Positions 23,885 through 35,670 of a stretch of 64,000 nucleotides of DNA are shown piece after piece (within the stretch, counting starts at the first letter, position 1; each line of letters starts with the position of its first letter). The notes beneath the pieces were generated by a model that saw only the letters and a list, made by a program, of their open reading frames with translations, was not told where the DNA came from and made no database searches. The stretch is from Sequoia sempervirens (taxonomy: Eukaryota > Streptophyta > Pinopsida > Cupressales > Cupressaceae): NCBI GenBank assembly GCA_007258455.2, contig VDFB02000003.1, forward strand, positions 46,503,889 to 46,567,888. The letters are read 5' to 3'. A program made the position numbers and the translations under genes.

Positions 23885-24500
23885 ACAAAGAAATATGCAC
23901 CCTCATGGAGGATGTACCAAAAATGTGTAGCAAGGAATGCATCATTACCAACACCAATAGGGACCCCAACATCAACAGTATCAACCTAACCCAAGACAAA
24001 ACCCATTTGCAAGGGGACCCATGAACATACAAAAATTTAGACAACTTGAATTCTTTGGAATTCAAGGGTATCCAAATCCCATTGATAATGATGTAAGGAA
24101 TGCAATCCCAAATTTTTTTGGGAACCACATTATATCAGGAGAGGATCACATTAGGGCATTTGAAATAGTCATGGATGGTTTTGATGTACAACATGAGGAT
24201 GTATACATGAAGTTTTTTATGCAATCACTAATTGAAGATGCCAGGGATTGGTACAAGAATCTACCAGATGCCTCAATTAGTTCTTGGGCTGAGTTCAAGA
24301 GGATATTTAAGGAACATTTTGGAGTATGGAGACCATTCTTACCCAATTTTCTCTTTACATGAGCTGACAAACATCTAGAAGAACTATAATGAATCAATAG
24401 CAAGTTTTAACACTAGATTTATGAATTTATTCAACAAAATTCCACATGATTTAAAACCCATAGATCCCATGTGTCTAGTATTTTATCTAAATGCATTTGA
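23885..24500 (+). pseudogene. Ty3/gypsy Gag (decayed)
   Basis: 24021-24362 encodes a retrotransposon Gag core: HIRAFEIVMDGFDVQHEDVY, MKFFMQSLIEDARDWYKNLP and SSWAEFKRIFKEHF (landmarks), the capsid pattern of plant gypsy elements. The frame shifts after about 24360 but homology continues (FMNLFNKIPHDLKP near 24420). The upstream part (23900-24010) is Gln/His/Pro rich and frame-broken. The protein would form the virus-like particle that packages the element RNA. Confidence 0.8.
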
Positions 24501-25550
24501 TTCGAAGAAAAAATATTAACCTAGGACAAGAAACTCTCCAATCCTCACCAAATCATTCAGAGCTTCCTTAAGTATAGAAAATAACAGGAAAGCCTCAGGG
24601 AAAATTGGTAGAAAGGATGAAGCTAGAATACTACAAAACCCTAACACCCATCAACATATAGAGCCAAACCATCATAAAAATGAAAGGCCAATATTACATG
24701 ATATTCCTTACAAGACTAATTGGAAAGATAGGAGGCCAATTAGTAATGATCAGAAGCAAAATGTGAATAAGAAAACTCCCGATCCATTAAAAAGGCATGG
24801 GACAAACATGGTGGAGAGCACTCCATGGTGTATACCTTGCAATATCCCTCATTCTCTTGAATATTGCATAGTGGCACAATCAATCCAGGGAGATGAAGGG
24901 ATATATGACCAAGAAAGAAATGATCACACCATAAACATGTTGGAAACCAGGCCTTATGGGACATATAGAGAATATTCATCTTCAAAAGAAGATGGGTTTG
25001 AGCATGATGTGGACAATCAAAAGTACAATGTTCATATGGGCCAACAAGAAGATGGTGATATAGGAATTCCTCAAATTAACACTGCTAGGCAGAGTTCAAA
25101 CTAGATTCAACTAAGAATGCCGACTAAGAAGGGGATGAAAGCACTTATGATTGTCGATGTGGCACAAGCAAAGAACAATTACAACCTTAGAAATAGAACT
25201 ATGAACCCAAATCAAGGGACACTTGGTGGTCTATTTGTGAAGGACCAACAAAAGTATAAGAGGGTCACCATAGAAAATAAAAAGAATGAGGAGAAGAAGA
25301 AGCCCCATGAGACAACTCAAAAATATGTGCCAAAAGAAGCAACACAAAGTGAACAAAACAAAGTGGGAAGTAACCCTAAACAGTATGTGGGGGAGAAAAT
25401 ACCTACTAAGGTAGGAATAGGTAAAGCAGAAACAAACACACCTTTTGACATGGCACAAGCTTTGTCCCAAGTTAAGATGTCAGTTTCATTGTTGGAAATG
25501 ATGAAAATAGATAAACATAGAGATAGTGCCATGAATCTGATTTGAAATGT
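24501..25550 (+). pseudogene. Gag C-terminal region / pre-protease linker
   Basis: Open frames 24763-25104 and 25117-25545 follow the Gag core in the order expected for a gypsy polyprotein. The first contains a Cys/His pair arrangement (MVESTPWCIPCNIPHSLEYC) like the single degenerate knuckle that many gypsy Gags carry. The second is Lys/Asn/Gln rich (AQAKNNYNLRNRTMNP), a usual low-complexity linker ahead of protease. Confidence 0.5.
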
Positions 25551-25639
25551 GTCAAACAAGCATGGAGGTCAAAATAGAAATAATGCTAAATCAGAAAACA
25601 ATGAGACACGGGTTAATAATGTTAAATAAGAAACTATGA

Positions 25640-26060
25640 AAAATCTTGAGATATGCTTGGGAACCACTCTAATGAAAAATCCATCTCATGTAGATCCTTT
25701 CTAGACCACCTTGTCGATAAACAATAAATTGGTAAAAAAATGCATGATTGATTCAGGGGCAGAAATTAATATTATTCCCATGGTAGAAAGAGTTGGGCTT
25801 ATGGGTTGATATTAACTATGGGAAATGTTATGCGATGGATAACAAATATGTCCCTGTTATTGGTGTTATATGGGATGCAGAGTTAAAATTAACTTCCTAT
25901 CTTGAAGCCACATATAGAACTTATATTATTGTAGTTGACACTCCACCCTATTAAGGCATGTTATTATCAAGGCAGTGGTCTGTTGTAGTTGGGGGAAATG
26001 TGCAATTGGACCTATCATATGTAACTATACCCATTAATGGGAAAGAAGTTATATAGAGAA
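25640..26060 (+). pseudogene. Ty3/gypsy protease (decayed)
   Basis: Around 25738-25790 the sequence reads CMIDSGAEINIIPM, the aspartic-protease active site (DSGA). About 200 bp later LLSRQWSVVVGGNVQLDLSY resembles the C-terminal part of retropepsins. A frameshift and stops separate the two. The enzyme would cut the polyprotein. Confidence 0.65.
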
Positions 26061-26194
26061 CCATGATCAGAGCAAGTAGTGGAACACATTGATCCTAATC
26101 TAATGAACTGCTTTTGTGATGTGGATTTGGGAAATTTTAGAGTTGAACCTTCACAACCCTGGTTGTAAAACAATGACCCGATTGGCAATGCATC

Positions 26195-26640
26195 CCAAAA
26201 AGATGAATCTGGTATCTAGTAGATGTATTTTGATGGGGCTTGTAGCAAGGAAGGCAATGGGTCATGAGTGGTCTTTATTGCACCTAGTAGTAAGATATTC
26301 AAATACTCATTTTTTCTATCATTTGAATGCACTAACAATATAGTAGAGTATGAGGCACTATTGTTGGGTCTGAATATTTCCACTAGATATGGAATCAAAC
26401 TATTGGTAGTATATGGAGATTTTGAGCTAGTTGTCTTGCAATTTAGAGCCAGATATGCTTCAAAAAATAAGACTTAAACAATATAAACATGTTGTGTGGG
26501 ATACTGTGGAACTCTTTGATGCATTCTTCATTGAATGGATAAAAAGATAAAAAAATATGATGGTAAATTTCCTTGCTAATGTTTCCTTGAAGAGGGATGA
26601 TGTCAAATTGGTGGGAATTTTAGAGATATAATTCAAGGCC
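26195..26640 (+). pseudogene. Extra (archaeal-type) RNase H upstream of RT
   Basis: From 26223 the frame reads MYFDGACSKEGNGS, a TGA, then VVFIAPSSK, SFECTNNIVEYEALLLGLNI and LLVVYGDFELVV. These are the landmarks of the second RNase H of Tat-type plant gypsy elements, with the first Asp in YFDGA, the Glu in VEYEAL and the Asp in VYGDFE. A further piece near 26560 (NFLANVSLKRDD) matches its C-terminus. It lies between protease and RT, whereas the element's own RNase H would follow RT (seen in the minus copy at 17392-17649). One in-frame TGA and later frameshifts inactivate it. Confidence 0.65.
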
Positions 26641-27558
26641 ATAACCTTTATCCCTAACAATGTCTATAACTAGCAAGTGTTTAATGATGATAATGATTTA
26701 ATAAGATTCCTCCAGTGTACAGATCGATATGAATCCCAACATATAGACATTAATGCTTTTATGGAAAAGGTGGATGGTAAAGATATTGTCTTTGGTCAGG
26801 AAGTGGTGCAATTGAGAACAAACAAGATCCCAAAGGTCTTAGTAGCCCTAGAAAGAGTCTTTGATAACAATGAATGGTCTATCTTGAAGCAGACACTAGT
26901 TAACCAAGAGGATCTTGAGGAAATAAATCTTGGCATTGAAATTTCCCCAAAGAAAGTATACATAGGTAAGAAGATCAATCCAAAAGCAAGGGAAATGCTC
27001 ATAATACTATTGAGAAACTATAATCATGTGTTTTCATGGTCATATGATGACCTCAAAGCTTATAGAGAAGATTTGTTCTAGCATGAGATCCCTTTGAAAC
27101 TAGATGCCAAACCTTTTACACAGAAGCAAAGAACCATAAATCCCATGTTGGCACCCAAAATGCAGGAGGAGTCAATGAAACTCAAGGATGGTGGAATAAT
27201 CAAGCCTATTAGGCATTCATCTTGGGTATCAAGTTTATTACCAGTAAGAAAAAAGAATGGAGATATAAGGTTGTGTGTAGATTTCCATAATCTAAATGTT
27301 TCATCCCTCAAAGATAATTACCCACTCCCCAATATTGAAGCAATGCTACAGAGAGTGACAGGTTGTGAACTTTTATCCATGATGGATGGGTTCTCGGGCT
27401 ATAACCAACCCAAGGTTAAGGAATAAGAATAGTATAAGACCACTTTACTACACCATGGGGAACTTATGTGTATGTGAGAATGCCATTTGGCCTTACAAAC
27501 GCCAATGCTACTTTTCAAAGGGCCATGGATGTAGCTTTTGAAGACTCGATTAACATCA
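26641..27558 (+). pseudogene. Ty3/gypsy reverse transcriptase, truncated
   Basis: 26677-27081 is the usual linker before RT (EISPKKVYIGKKINP, NYNHVFSWSYDDLKAY). After one TAG, 27094-27426 has KPFTQKQRTINP, SSWVSSLLPVRKKNGDIRLC, KDNYPLP and SMMDGFSGYNQ. A frame-broken part follows (MPFGLTNANATFQRAMDVAF near 27480-27540). The sequence stops before the YxDD active site, at 27558, where a CACTA-like terminus begins. Close relative of the RT at 17661-18897. Confidence 0.85.
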
Positions 27559-27660
27559 CACTACAACAAATCCATGTGATTTGCTCCATTTTTTGCTTCC
27601 ACCCACTATTTTAATGTTGACTTTAGCTTCTAGTTTAGCTTTAAGTTTAGCACTAGTTTA
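27559..27660 (+). mobile_element. CACTA-like terminus inside gypsy RT
   Basis: Begins CACTACAACAAATCC, the style of plant CACTA ends, directly where RT homology is lost. It is followed by short repeats (TTTAGC / TAGTTTAGC). Immediately left is ATCA; the uninterrupted RT copy continues ATCATAATGG at this point, compatible with a 3-bp target duplication. The partner terminus was not located. The TNP2 transposase at 37490-42440 could belong to it, with other insertions between. Confidence 0.4.
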
Positions 27661-28042
27661 GACACCCCTATGTCGAAGAGACTTATATATATGTCTCATC
27701 AATGATGTAAAATAGTGAAATGTCAACAAGATACGAGCATACCAAGGAGAGAATTATTTATGTCACATCGACAAGGTATATCTACAATTGCTCGGTGAAA
27801 CACAACTCTTGGATATAATGAAGTAATGTCGATGAGACATTGAGATATCAGTAAGACAAATAAGATTGGCTCATCGACACTCTTCAAGTAATGATCAAAA
27901 GCATACTTCGCTAGACCACCGGGAAGGTGGGAAACATATGGAGTAGAGTGGTATACACTGCAACCTTGTAGCAAGAAGCCTTGAGCAAGGCGGTAGTGCG
28001 GTAAATAGTAGAAGGGAATAGAAAAACAATGCCATACCACTG
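27661..28042 (+). repeat. Dispersed repeat, copy 1
   Basis: Matches 31721-32190 in direct orientation, starting GACACCCCTATGTC. It contains several GATGAGAC / GTCTCATC words and phrases such as GCCTTGAGCAAGGC and GTGCGGTAAATAG. Relative to copy 2 it lacks about 90 bp between two GATGAGA words, consistent with deletion between short direct repeats. No coding capacity. Confidence 0.7.
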
Positions 28043-29510
28043 CAGGTATAATAAGAGACGATAGTAGTATGGTAATCATGGCATCATTACAATTTACAAC
28101 ACTAAATGCAACAAATCATGTCAGTCACAATCCATTTGAATAAATCATTTAAGGAATCAAGAATATAGCCCACCAAAATACTCTAAAACTCTAATAAACA
28201 TACTCTAAAAATTTCATCAAAATCTTATTTTCAGGCATAGCCTGCTAGAATGGAGTTTTCATTTTAATAAACATACAATAAAACCTTTGTTGAAACCTTA
28301 TTTTCAAGCATAGCCCACCAAAATGGAGAAGTGTTTCAGTAAAGAATGATAGAGAATGGTAAGGATATGTGCGTGATAGGAGGCATATGATTCATTGTTG
28401 TTTATCTCATTCCTGCTTTGATCATCAAGGGTTACAATGTTCGCATTACTGTTTGTAATCCAAGTATTTAATTGACATATGTTTGCATAATCTCAAATTC
28501 CTTCAGATGCTTTTGAAGTATCAATGTATCCTATATAGGGTTTAGAATGACTTCTTTTAATTTTAAAAAATAAATCAGATGCTTTTGAAGTATCAATGTG
28601 TCCTCTATACGGTTTAGAATAATTTATTTTAATTTAAAATAAATAAATAAATGATGTATTTTCATGTGATTAGATAATGTGGAGATCTCCTAAATCTATC
28701 CTAGCACATTTTCCTCTTTCACACTGTGTTCATTACTCCAGTTGCTAGGGTTTTGCATTTGACATCTTTAATATCTTCATGATAGTGGCTTTTAAATAGA
28801 TCTCAGTCTTTTCTTTAATCTTTATCATGGTAACCCTTGAGTTCCATAATCCACCTTCAATCTCTTCTAAGAATGTTGTCTTAAGCTAGACTGCATAGTA
28901 TGCATATAAAGCAAGTCCTTATACATGCCATTGTTCCAAACCACCACTCACCGCCTTGCTTAAAATGCTACCTCCATAAGCACAAAAACATGTTTTAAAA
29001 TCATGGTTGCCAGTGATTAACCATTAAGGTCACTACTTTCATCAAGATACATGATATTTTTGTCTTCAAACTTAAGGCATTATGCAAGATAACATTGTGA
29101 ATTGTTTGTTATGTACAATTTTATTTTATTGCACATTTACTACTTTGCTAACTGCCTTTAAGACTAGGTATTGCACCATCAGATGTAATCTCAAACAACT
29201 CACTCACTATCACTTGAAGATTCCTTTCATGAGCATCCTTTTATAAAATCAAACTATAAACTGCCTACTTACTTACTAATACAGGGGACTCATTGTTTCA
29301 TGGTATTTTGAGTTTTATTTAAAAGGGGTTAATATGTGGCATTTTTATGTGTACAAAGAATAGATTGTGATGCAACGTTCGGGTATGGACAGTTCAGGAA
29401 AAATTGGATCGCTATCAGTTTCATAACCATATTGGATTGTACCTTGAGCTGGTGTGAAACACTTCTGGGTGTTTTCTCTCCAAAGAACTTGTGTGTAGGA
29501 ATTTCCAAAT
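28043..29510. other. No gene recognised
   Basis: Only A+T-rich sequence is visible. A ~55-bp phrase beginning CAGATGCTTTTGAAGTATCA is repeated at 28504 and 28575. Confidence 0.5.
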
Positions 29511-29514
29511 ATCT

Positions 29515-29840
29515 GATAGAGGAAGTTCCTACATTCTAAAGATAAAATCATAAATCTGCTTATCCAATTTCTGATCCAATCTGAGATCTTTAATATATGA
29601 TAGAGAAAGTTTGTACATTCTAAAGATAAAATCATAAATCTGCTTATCCAACTTCTGATCTAATTTGAGGTCGTGAATATCGAACATAGAAATTTCCTAT
29701 ATTCTAAAGATAAAATCATAAATTTTATCGGTCCAATTGGAGATCCAATTTCAGGTCGTGAAGCTTTGAAAGAGAAAGTTCCTACATTCTAAAGATAAAA
29801 TCATAAATCTGTTTGGTCCAATTTGAGGTCCAATTGTAAG
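29515..29840 (+). repeat. Tandem repeat, ~84-bp unit, nearly four copies
   Basis: The word ATTCTAAAGATAAAATCATA recurs at 29533, 29617, 29701 and 29786, a spacing of 84, 84 and 85 bp. The units share GATCCAAT and GAGGTCGTGAA phrases and differ by scattered substitutions. It is a small minisatellite without coding sense. Confidence 0.85.
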
Positions 29841-30479
29841 GATTTTTCTTTTTAATTATACTTTCTGACATTTGCCTTGATACAAATTGTTACTTTAGAA
29901 TTATGGTATTTCTTTTCTTCTAATGTTTTCAACCCTCATTTTAGGGAATAGCTCTGAAGATGGTTCCTTCAGATGGAGACTACACTTTTCCGCTATAGGT
30001 TCCATCTAGAAACACCAAAAGCTCAGGTATTGTCATACTCAGGTACAATAGAGTTTGAGGTTACCTTGTTCTCCTTGATACAAAATGTTTTCATTCAATC
30101 CCTCTTAAGCAACATTCACTATTATGGACTTCATCATTGTACCTTTCATGCATTCGATTTAATTTTTTATGTGGAAACATGTTGTCTTTGTCTTTGCAAG
30201 TGATGACTATTGTGTAAGATTTTAATCTACATGACTGCCCCTCATGTTCAATTCTTGTGACTGTTATGATGCTTGGGGCTGCTTACTTTTAACCAGACTG
30301 TTAATGAAAACTATCTTGGAATCCTTGATGATCAGTTTTTTCAGAATCATGGCTATGTTGATAGTGGAATGTTCTTATTAATAAGGATAAATCATTATCA
30401 ATAAGGAGATTACCCCTTACCAACATACTCCACTATCCTTGCAAAGATTGATCTTTAATGCTTCATGGATGGTTTACTT
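29841..30479. other. No gene recognised
   Basis: A+T-rich sequence; the frame at 29973-30203 has no recognisable feature. Confidence 0.5.
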
Positions 30480-31020
30480 GTGATTATCCTTCTCAAATGA
30501 AACAATAGGGTAGCAGGTTGGGCTCAGCCCTTGTGGGAGCTACATTTCACCCCACATGTTGTAACCAGATAAACAAAACAACAACCTAATTTTATCTATA
30601 CCTGTACAATGAGAAAAAATGTTAGATAAAACCAAGCATATGATAGATATGTTTGATAACTTTCTTGTTTTCCTGGACATCTATGGTATGCAAGTTATTT
30701 GAATGCACATGATGATCAAATTATATGTGTATAGATGTATGCGCATATTTTGACTGGTGATCCTTCATTGCTCTAACAACACTCTTCTCAATCAAATGCA
30801 GGGAACCTAGGAGCAACAGGGAAGACATCAACTTGGAGGCTTAGACAAGCGGGAAGATTGAAGATGATGCAGAACAAAGCAACTAGGATTCGTCATTGAG
30901 GCAATGTCGGGTCCCCTTTCTCTTTATGTGCATTTTTCTCTTTTGTATCTATAAATGTATATTTTTTTTATTATATGCATTCAAATAGTCATTTCCACGG
31001 CTTGTGTGGAACAACATACA
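30480..31020 (+). repeat. Dispersed non-coding locus with two short hairpins (copy B)
   Basis: Counterpart of 5480-6030. First hairpin region GGGCTCAGCCCTTGTGGGAG at about 30519-30538, also enclosed by GTAGC...GCTAC. Second hairpin TTCCACGGCTTGTGTGGAA at about 30993-31011. Against copy A the second stem changes a C-G pair to T-A and an A.C mismatch to A-T while the loop GGCTTGT is kept. A TGCAG acceptor-like site is near 30800. Confidence 0.4.
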
Positions 31021-31342
31021 TTTACATTATCAATGAAGACTACATTTTTTAAAGGATTGTGCAATCTTTCCTATATTATATGCATCTGCATAATTGCAAT
31101 CTAGTAATGCAATCTTTTGATTTTGTTTATGCACATGAATGTAATGTAGCAGAAATAAAAATGTACCTTACTCTTCATTTGAAAATCACAAAATCTCTAC
31201 CTGATTGAGCTATTAACTTTCGTGTCTTCACGAACATATGTTGATACAAAATGAATGGAAGAAGCATCCATGTAATCCTAATTTTTTCTACCAACAATTC
31301 ATACCAAAGATTGAACAATTTAAGGATATTGCAATAGGTAAT

Positions 31343-31430
31343 TTGTATGGACACAAATAATATTACTAAAGCATTTCAAATTTTAGGCCATAAGAATCAT
31401 CCCTTTTAAAACATGGATTGTGTTGTAGCC
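31343..31430 (+). repeat. Short dispersed repeat (partner at 37395-37476)
   Basis: Both places carry AATATTACT(A/G)AAGCATTTC, then TTTAGGCCATAAGAATCATC and AACATGGATTG with few differences. They are direct copies and probably fragments of one transposon family. Confidence 0.6.
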
Positions 31431-31720
31431 AAAATTCCATCTTAATTATTTTTTCATACTTCAATTTTCACTCATCTCTTACATCCACCATATGCCCACC
31501 ATATGCATAGAATTTCTGTCATAATAACTTAAATTTAATAAAATCCCTCATGCGAGCTTCCAAATAAAACCCTTGATCACAGCATCAAAGTGTATTCCTC
31601 CTTTGAAATACTCCTATGATTGCTCATAGCATATTGCCAAGACAACACCATGTTGATGAGAGTCCCTCCAAAATATCCCCAATTACATTAGCACAAAGCA
31701 CAAATAAGAAATGTAGATGA

Positions 31721-32190
31721 GACACCCCTATGTCAAAGAGACTTATTTATATGTCTCATCGACGATGTAAAATAGTGAAATGTCAACAAGATACAAGCAT
31801 ATCGAGGAGAGAATCACTTATGTCACATCGAAAAGGTATATCTACAAGTGCTTGGTGAAACACAACTCTTGGATATAACAAAGTAATTATTGATGAGATA
31901 GTGGCATATCAGAAAGAGACATTAACTTGTCTCATCGACATTGACAACCAACATCGGAGGAACATAAGATCTAGTGTTGATGAGACATTGAGATATTAGT
32001 AGGAAAAATAAGATTCTCTCATTGACACTCTTCAAGTAATGATCCAAAGCATACACCACTATACCGTTGGGAAGGTGAGCAACATATGCGGTAGATCGGT
32101 ATACACCACAACCCCGCAGCAAGAAGCCTTGAGCAAGGCAGTAGTGCGGTAAATAGCATAAGGGAAGGGAAAAACACCACCATACCAGCA
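31721..32190 (+). repeat. Dispersed repeat, copy 2 (longer form)
   Basis: Direct copy of 27661-28042 with an extra ~90 bp (31880-31975) containing further GATGAGA and TGTCTCATCGACATTG words. It lies 600 bp upstream of the unknown retroelement ORF at 32789 and may belong to its LTR or leader, but no LTR ends could be fixed. Confidence 0.65.
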
Positions 32191-32788
32191 TATCAAAGAA
32201 ACAACAGGCATTTTAATTAAAAGTCTCTTCGACAATTATGAAATGATGATTAGTCTGATTGATGTGACTAACAAAAATATCGATGAGACTATCGCTATCA
32301 ATGAAGAATTTGATCATAAAGGTGGCATGAGTGCCATTTATGAACCAGGGTTGGATGAAGTGTCCTGAAATTTGATAAATACGACTTCAAAGAAGTTGAA
32401 ATCACTGTGAATTATAATTGAAGGATTTGGAGAACCAAGTTGGATGGCGGTAGGCAGGTGGAAATTTGTAGAATTTATCCAAGTAAGTGGTCTAGACTCA
32501 GCTCAAAGTATTTTCTTAGTAAGTAGATGAAAGCATTGCATGAGTAGGTTTGAGATGGAAAAAACCCTAGGCAAATAGAAAGTAAAAAGATAGAAAATTG
32601 AAGCTAGGCAATTGAATCAAGACTTAATCAATCAACATCCTGGGTTTGGGCCAAAATATAGAAGAATAGCATAGCTTAACCCATCGTGTGTGACATTAGA
32701 AGATAAATAGAAAAATCTAGGAGATGTATGGACTCTATGTAGGGGTTACGACCTCTTTATTTATCATTATAGGAAGAAATTCTGACAT

Positions 32789-35670
32789 AGCCCAGTGTCA
32801 AACCTGTGGAATTTGAATTTGGGTAAACTTGTAGTACCCAACGTCTTTGTGAACGTAGAGTTAATCAAGGTGTTGGCAAAGAATTACAATCCGAATATGA
32901 GAGAAATTCATTTTCCTAATGGGTCACAGTTCATGGTCATAAAGCCAAATTATATTTCCATGATATTTCAGCTAGACACTTCCCTGAAAACAAAATTACA
33001 AATTAGAAATTGTTGGAGGAATATCGCACCATGGACACAATTCAAAAGAAGTGGGAATTGCCTCTACATAGGGTTAAAGGTGTGGGTAACCAAACTATGA
33101 GGTTATCTAGTGAAGATAAGCCCCCATTCTCTTTGGCTTTGTTTGAAGAATACTTTCAATACACTTATTACTCAATTGGTCAAGTACTGGAAATTGATGT
33201 TCTTGAGAACATGACCATTGCTCCCATGGTTTTAGCCACAAACATCCAGAGCCATAATGCCCGACCCTATGATTATGCAGAGTATTTATCGAATGCCATC
33301 AATAATGCCCTCAATATCATCAAGAATAATAGTGAAGCCATTAATTTCAAGCACTATTCTCTTTTCATGCACATGATATTATATGAAGGGCAGGTGATGG
33401 GGATATGGGGTGAGGAATTAAGAATAAAAGACTTAGATAATGATGGAAATTCAAGGCCTGTACAAATGTGAACATCTGTGTGGGATAACAGGTGTGAGTT
33501 CCCACTACCTATATTTTGAGGAATATTTTGTCAAACCACTATACATTATGTTAGGCCACAAATGTGACTACAACCTCTCTCCAGAGATCTTAAGATTTCT
33601 CCGACCAAAAGATATGGGTCATGAAGCAGGGATAAATCATAATTGGGGTGATTGGTACATGTTTGGGGATTGTACTGTTATCAAGGTTTATTGATTTGAA
33701 GTTGCACCTTATTTGCTGCCTAAGACTGTGCCAAACAGAGTTGCTTATTTAGAGATCATAAGGCAATTGTCATTTTCAGCTTTCATGCATTTAAAGAGCT
33801 ATGGGAGGCATACTTTCATTCCTTCCACTTTATGCTTTGGTGATTTCACTATTATCTCTGATTCAGGCTATGACCTGATTAGTGGTAAACTGGATTATTA
33901 TGGATTTCTGGTTGGCAACAAAAGGGAAAATTTTGATCTTGAACACTTCATTTGTGATGCCTAAAATTTTTAGAAATTGAAAGGGTATGAGCATAGTTTC
34001 CTTTTAGAAGATGTCATCATAAATTGTGAAGAAAAACAAAACATGAAGAGAATGAATGCCTACAGTAGGGTTATGATGGTTGAGGCTTGGAAGGTGAATA
34101 ATAACCTAGGATACGTAGGGGCTTTCCCTGAGGTACATGATCCCATGGAAAGAATTGAATAGTTATTCCTCCATGAAGAAAAACTAATAAGAGATGTTCC
34201 ACTTGTGGCATTTGAAAGAGGAAGGGGCATCATTCCTAGGAGGCAAGTAGAAAATATCACACCACTAGATCACTTATCACCTTAGCCTACTCCTGAAGTG
34301 ATATTTTCAATTGGTTCCCCATCCATGGAAGAAGATAACACTAAGGAGGAAGAAAAAGTCTCACATTTTAATGCTCCTATTATACCCCAATATGAGATGC
34401 CATTGGAAAGAAGTGTGATCACCTTTGAAGCCCCTGATGAGCTATCAGATGATGTGAGGCATTGTGCAAGTCAGGAATTTGTTGCAGATGATACTTTTGT
34501 GCAGACCCCTGAATTTAAGTCCTTTATATATGAGTATAAAGGAAGACTAATAAGAGAAAGGTTAAAGGAAATTGACCCTGAGAAAGAGGCTTATGCCTTG
34601 AAAGAGTCACAACATGAATTTGATAGGGAAATGAGAAACATGATTGCTAAGAGAGGAAGAGAATTATTGCAAGAAGCTAGAGTTTGCTCCTTCCTAGGTG
34701 GGATATTAGTCCAGCCATTGTGTTTGACAACTTTTTGAAGAGAAAGAATAAAACTTTGCAAATAACGAATGAAGCAAGTGACAGGGTCTATACAGGGTCA
34801 GGGTACAATCCTAATAATACCACTTTGCAAATTTGGGCTCTTTACCCCCTAGGCAAGAAGCCTTCTCTCATTGACCATGATCATATTTTTGGACATCTCC
34901 TGGTGCAAAGAGTAGGGGAGACTGATCCCTTGGAGACTAGTGACTTGAATGTGAATGTAGCCAAATTCACCAAATCCCATATCCAAAAGCTAGTAAGAGA
35001 TAACCAGTGGATGATAGAGGAAAATGACAGGTTGAAACAAGAATTAACCAACTACAAAGATAGGCTACTTGCTTCTCCAAGGCTTTACTCTCCTTTAATT
35101 GAACATGAAAGAAAAGTGTTAGAGGCCATGTCTGAGACTCCTCAATGGAAGAATAAATTTGAAAAGGCTCAAAAGGAACAAGAAGAACTAAAAAGAAAAT
35201 TGAAGGCTACTACTTTTGAATTAGCATTACGGATAAGTTATATGAAATTCAAAGATATGTGCCAACATGCAGATGGTGTCTGGCGTGCTCATAGTAGAAC
35301 ATACAAGGCCCTTGTGGAGCATGGAAGACTGATTCATGGGATGAAGGAAATAGAATCCCATATCAAGGAAAAAGATGGAGATAATAATGCTTTGCTCCAA
35401 GAATGTCAGAGCCTCATGAATACACATGAAAACTTCTAGAATATCTTGACACGGGAATTAAAAGACTTCAGCCAGCGACTATGTATGGCCATGCCAGATT
35501 TCTTTGAAGAAACATATTTGAAGGATCAGAAAACTTGGAAAAATGAGATATCAAAATATTTTCCAGGCATCCTTGATGACATCAATGATGAGGATGAGGT
35601 ACTCAGGAAAATGCATAAGCAGCTCAAGAGGATTGTTGGATTGGAGAATGCAATGATAGACACTCTATAG
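32789..35670 (+). pseudogene. Unknown retroelement ORF, best copy (~960 codons)
   Basis: Long frames joined by few stops or frameshifts: 32795-33000, 33010-33471, 33440-33694, 33713-33964, 33977-34162, 34298-34738, 34684-35439 and 35446-35670. N-terminal landmark LVVPNVFVNVELIKVLAK; middle NFKHYSLFMHMILYEGQVMG and NWGDWYMFGDC; acidic part VADDTFVQTPEFKSF; C-terminal Lys/Glu-rich coiled coil (35000-35430). It matches the minus copy 14770-11540 over most of its length and the N-terminal fragment at 19400-18894. No catalytic motif, zinc knuckle or membrane segment is evident. Association with a gypsy leader (14771 and 19401) suggests an accessory ORF of a Tat-like element, but this is inference. 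Only about six lesions, so it is younger than its relatives. Confidence 0.55.

Noticed and set aside
29515..29840. CRISPR-like regular spacing
   Set aside because: Whole 84-bp units are repeated, with no unique spacers, and the genome is a plant.
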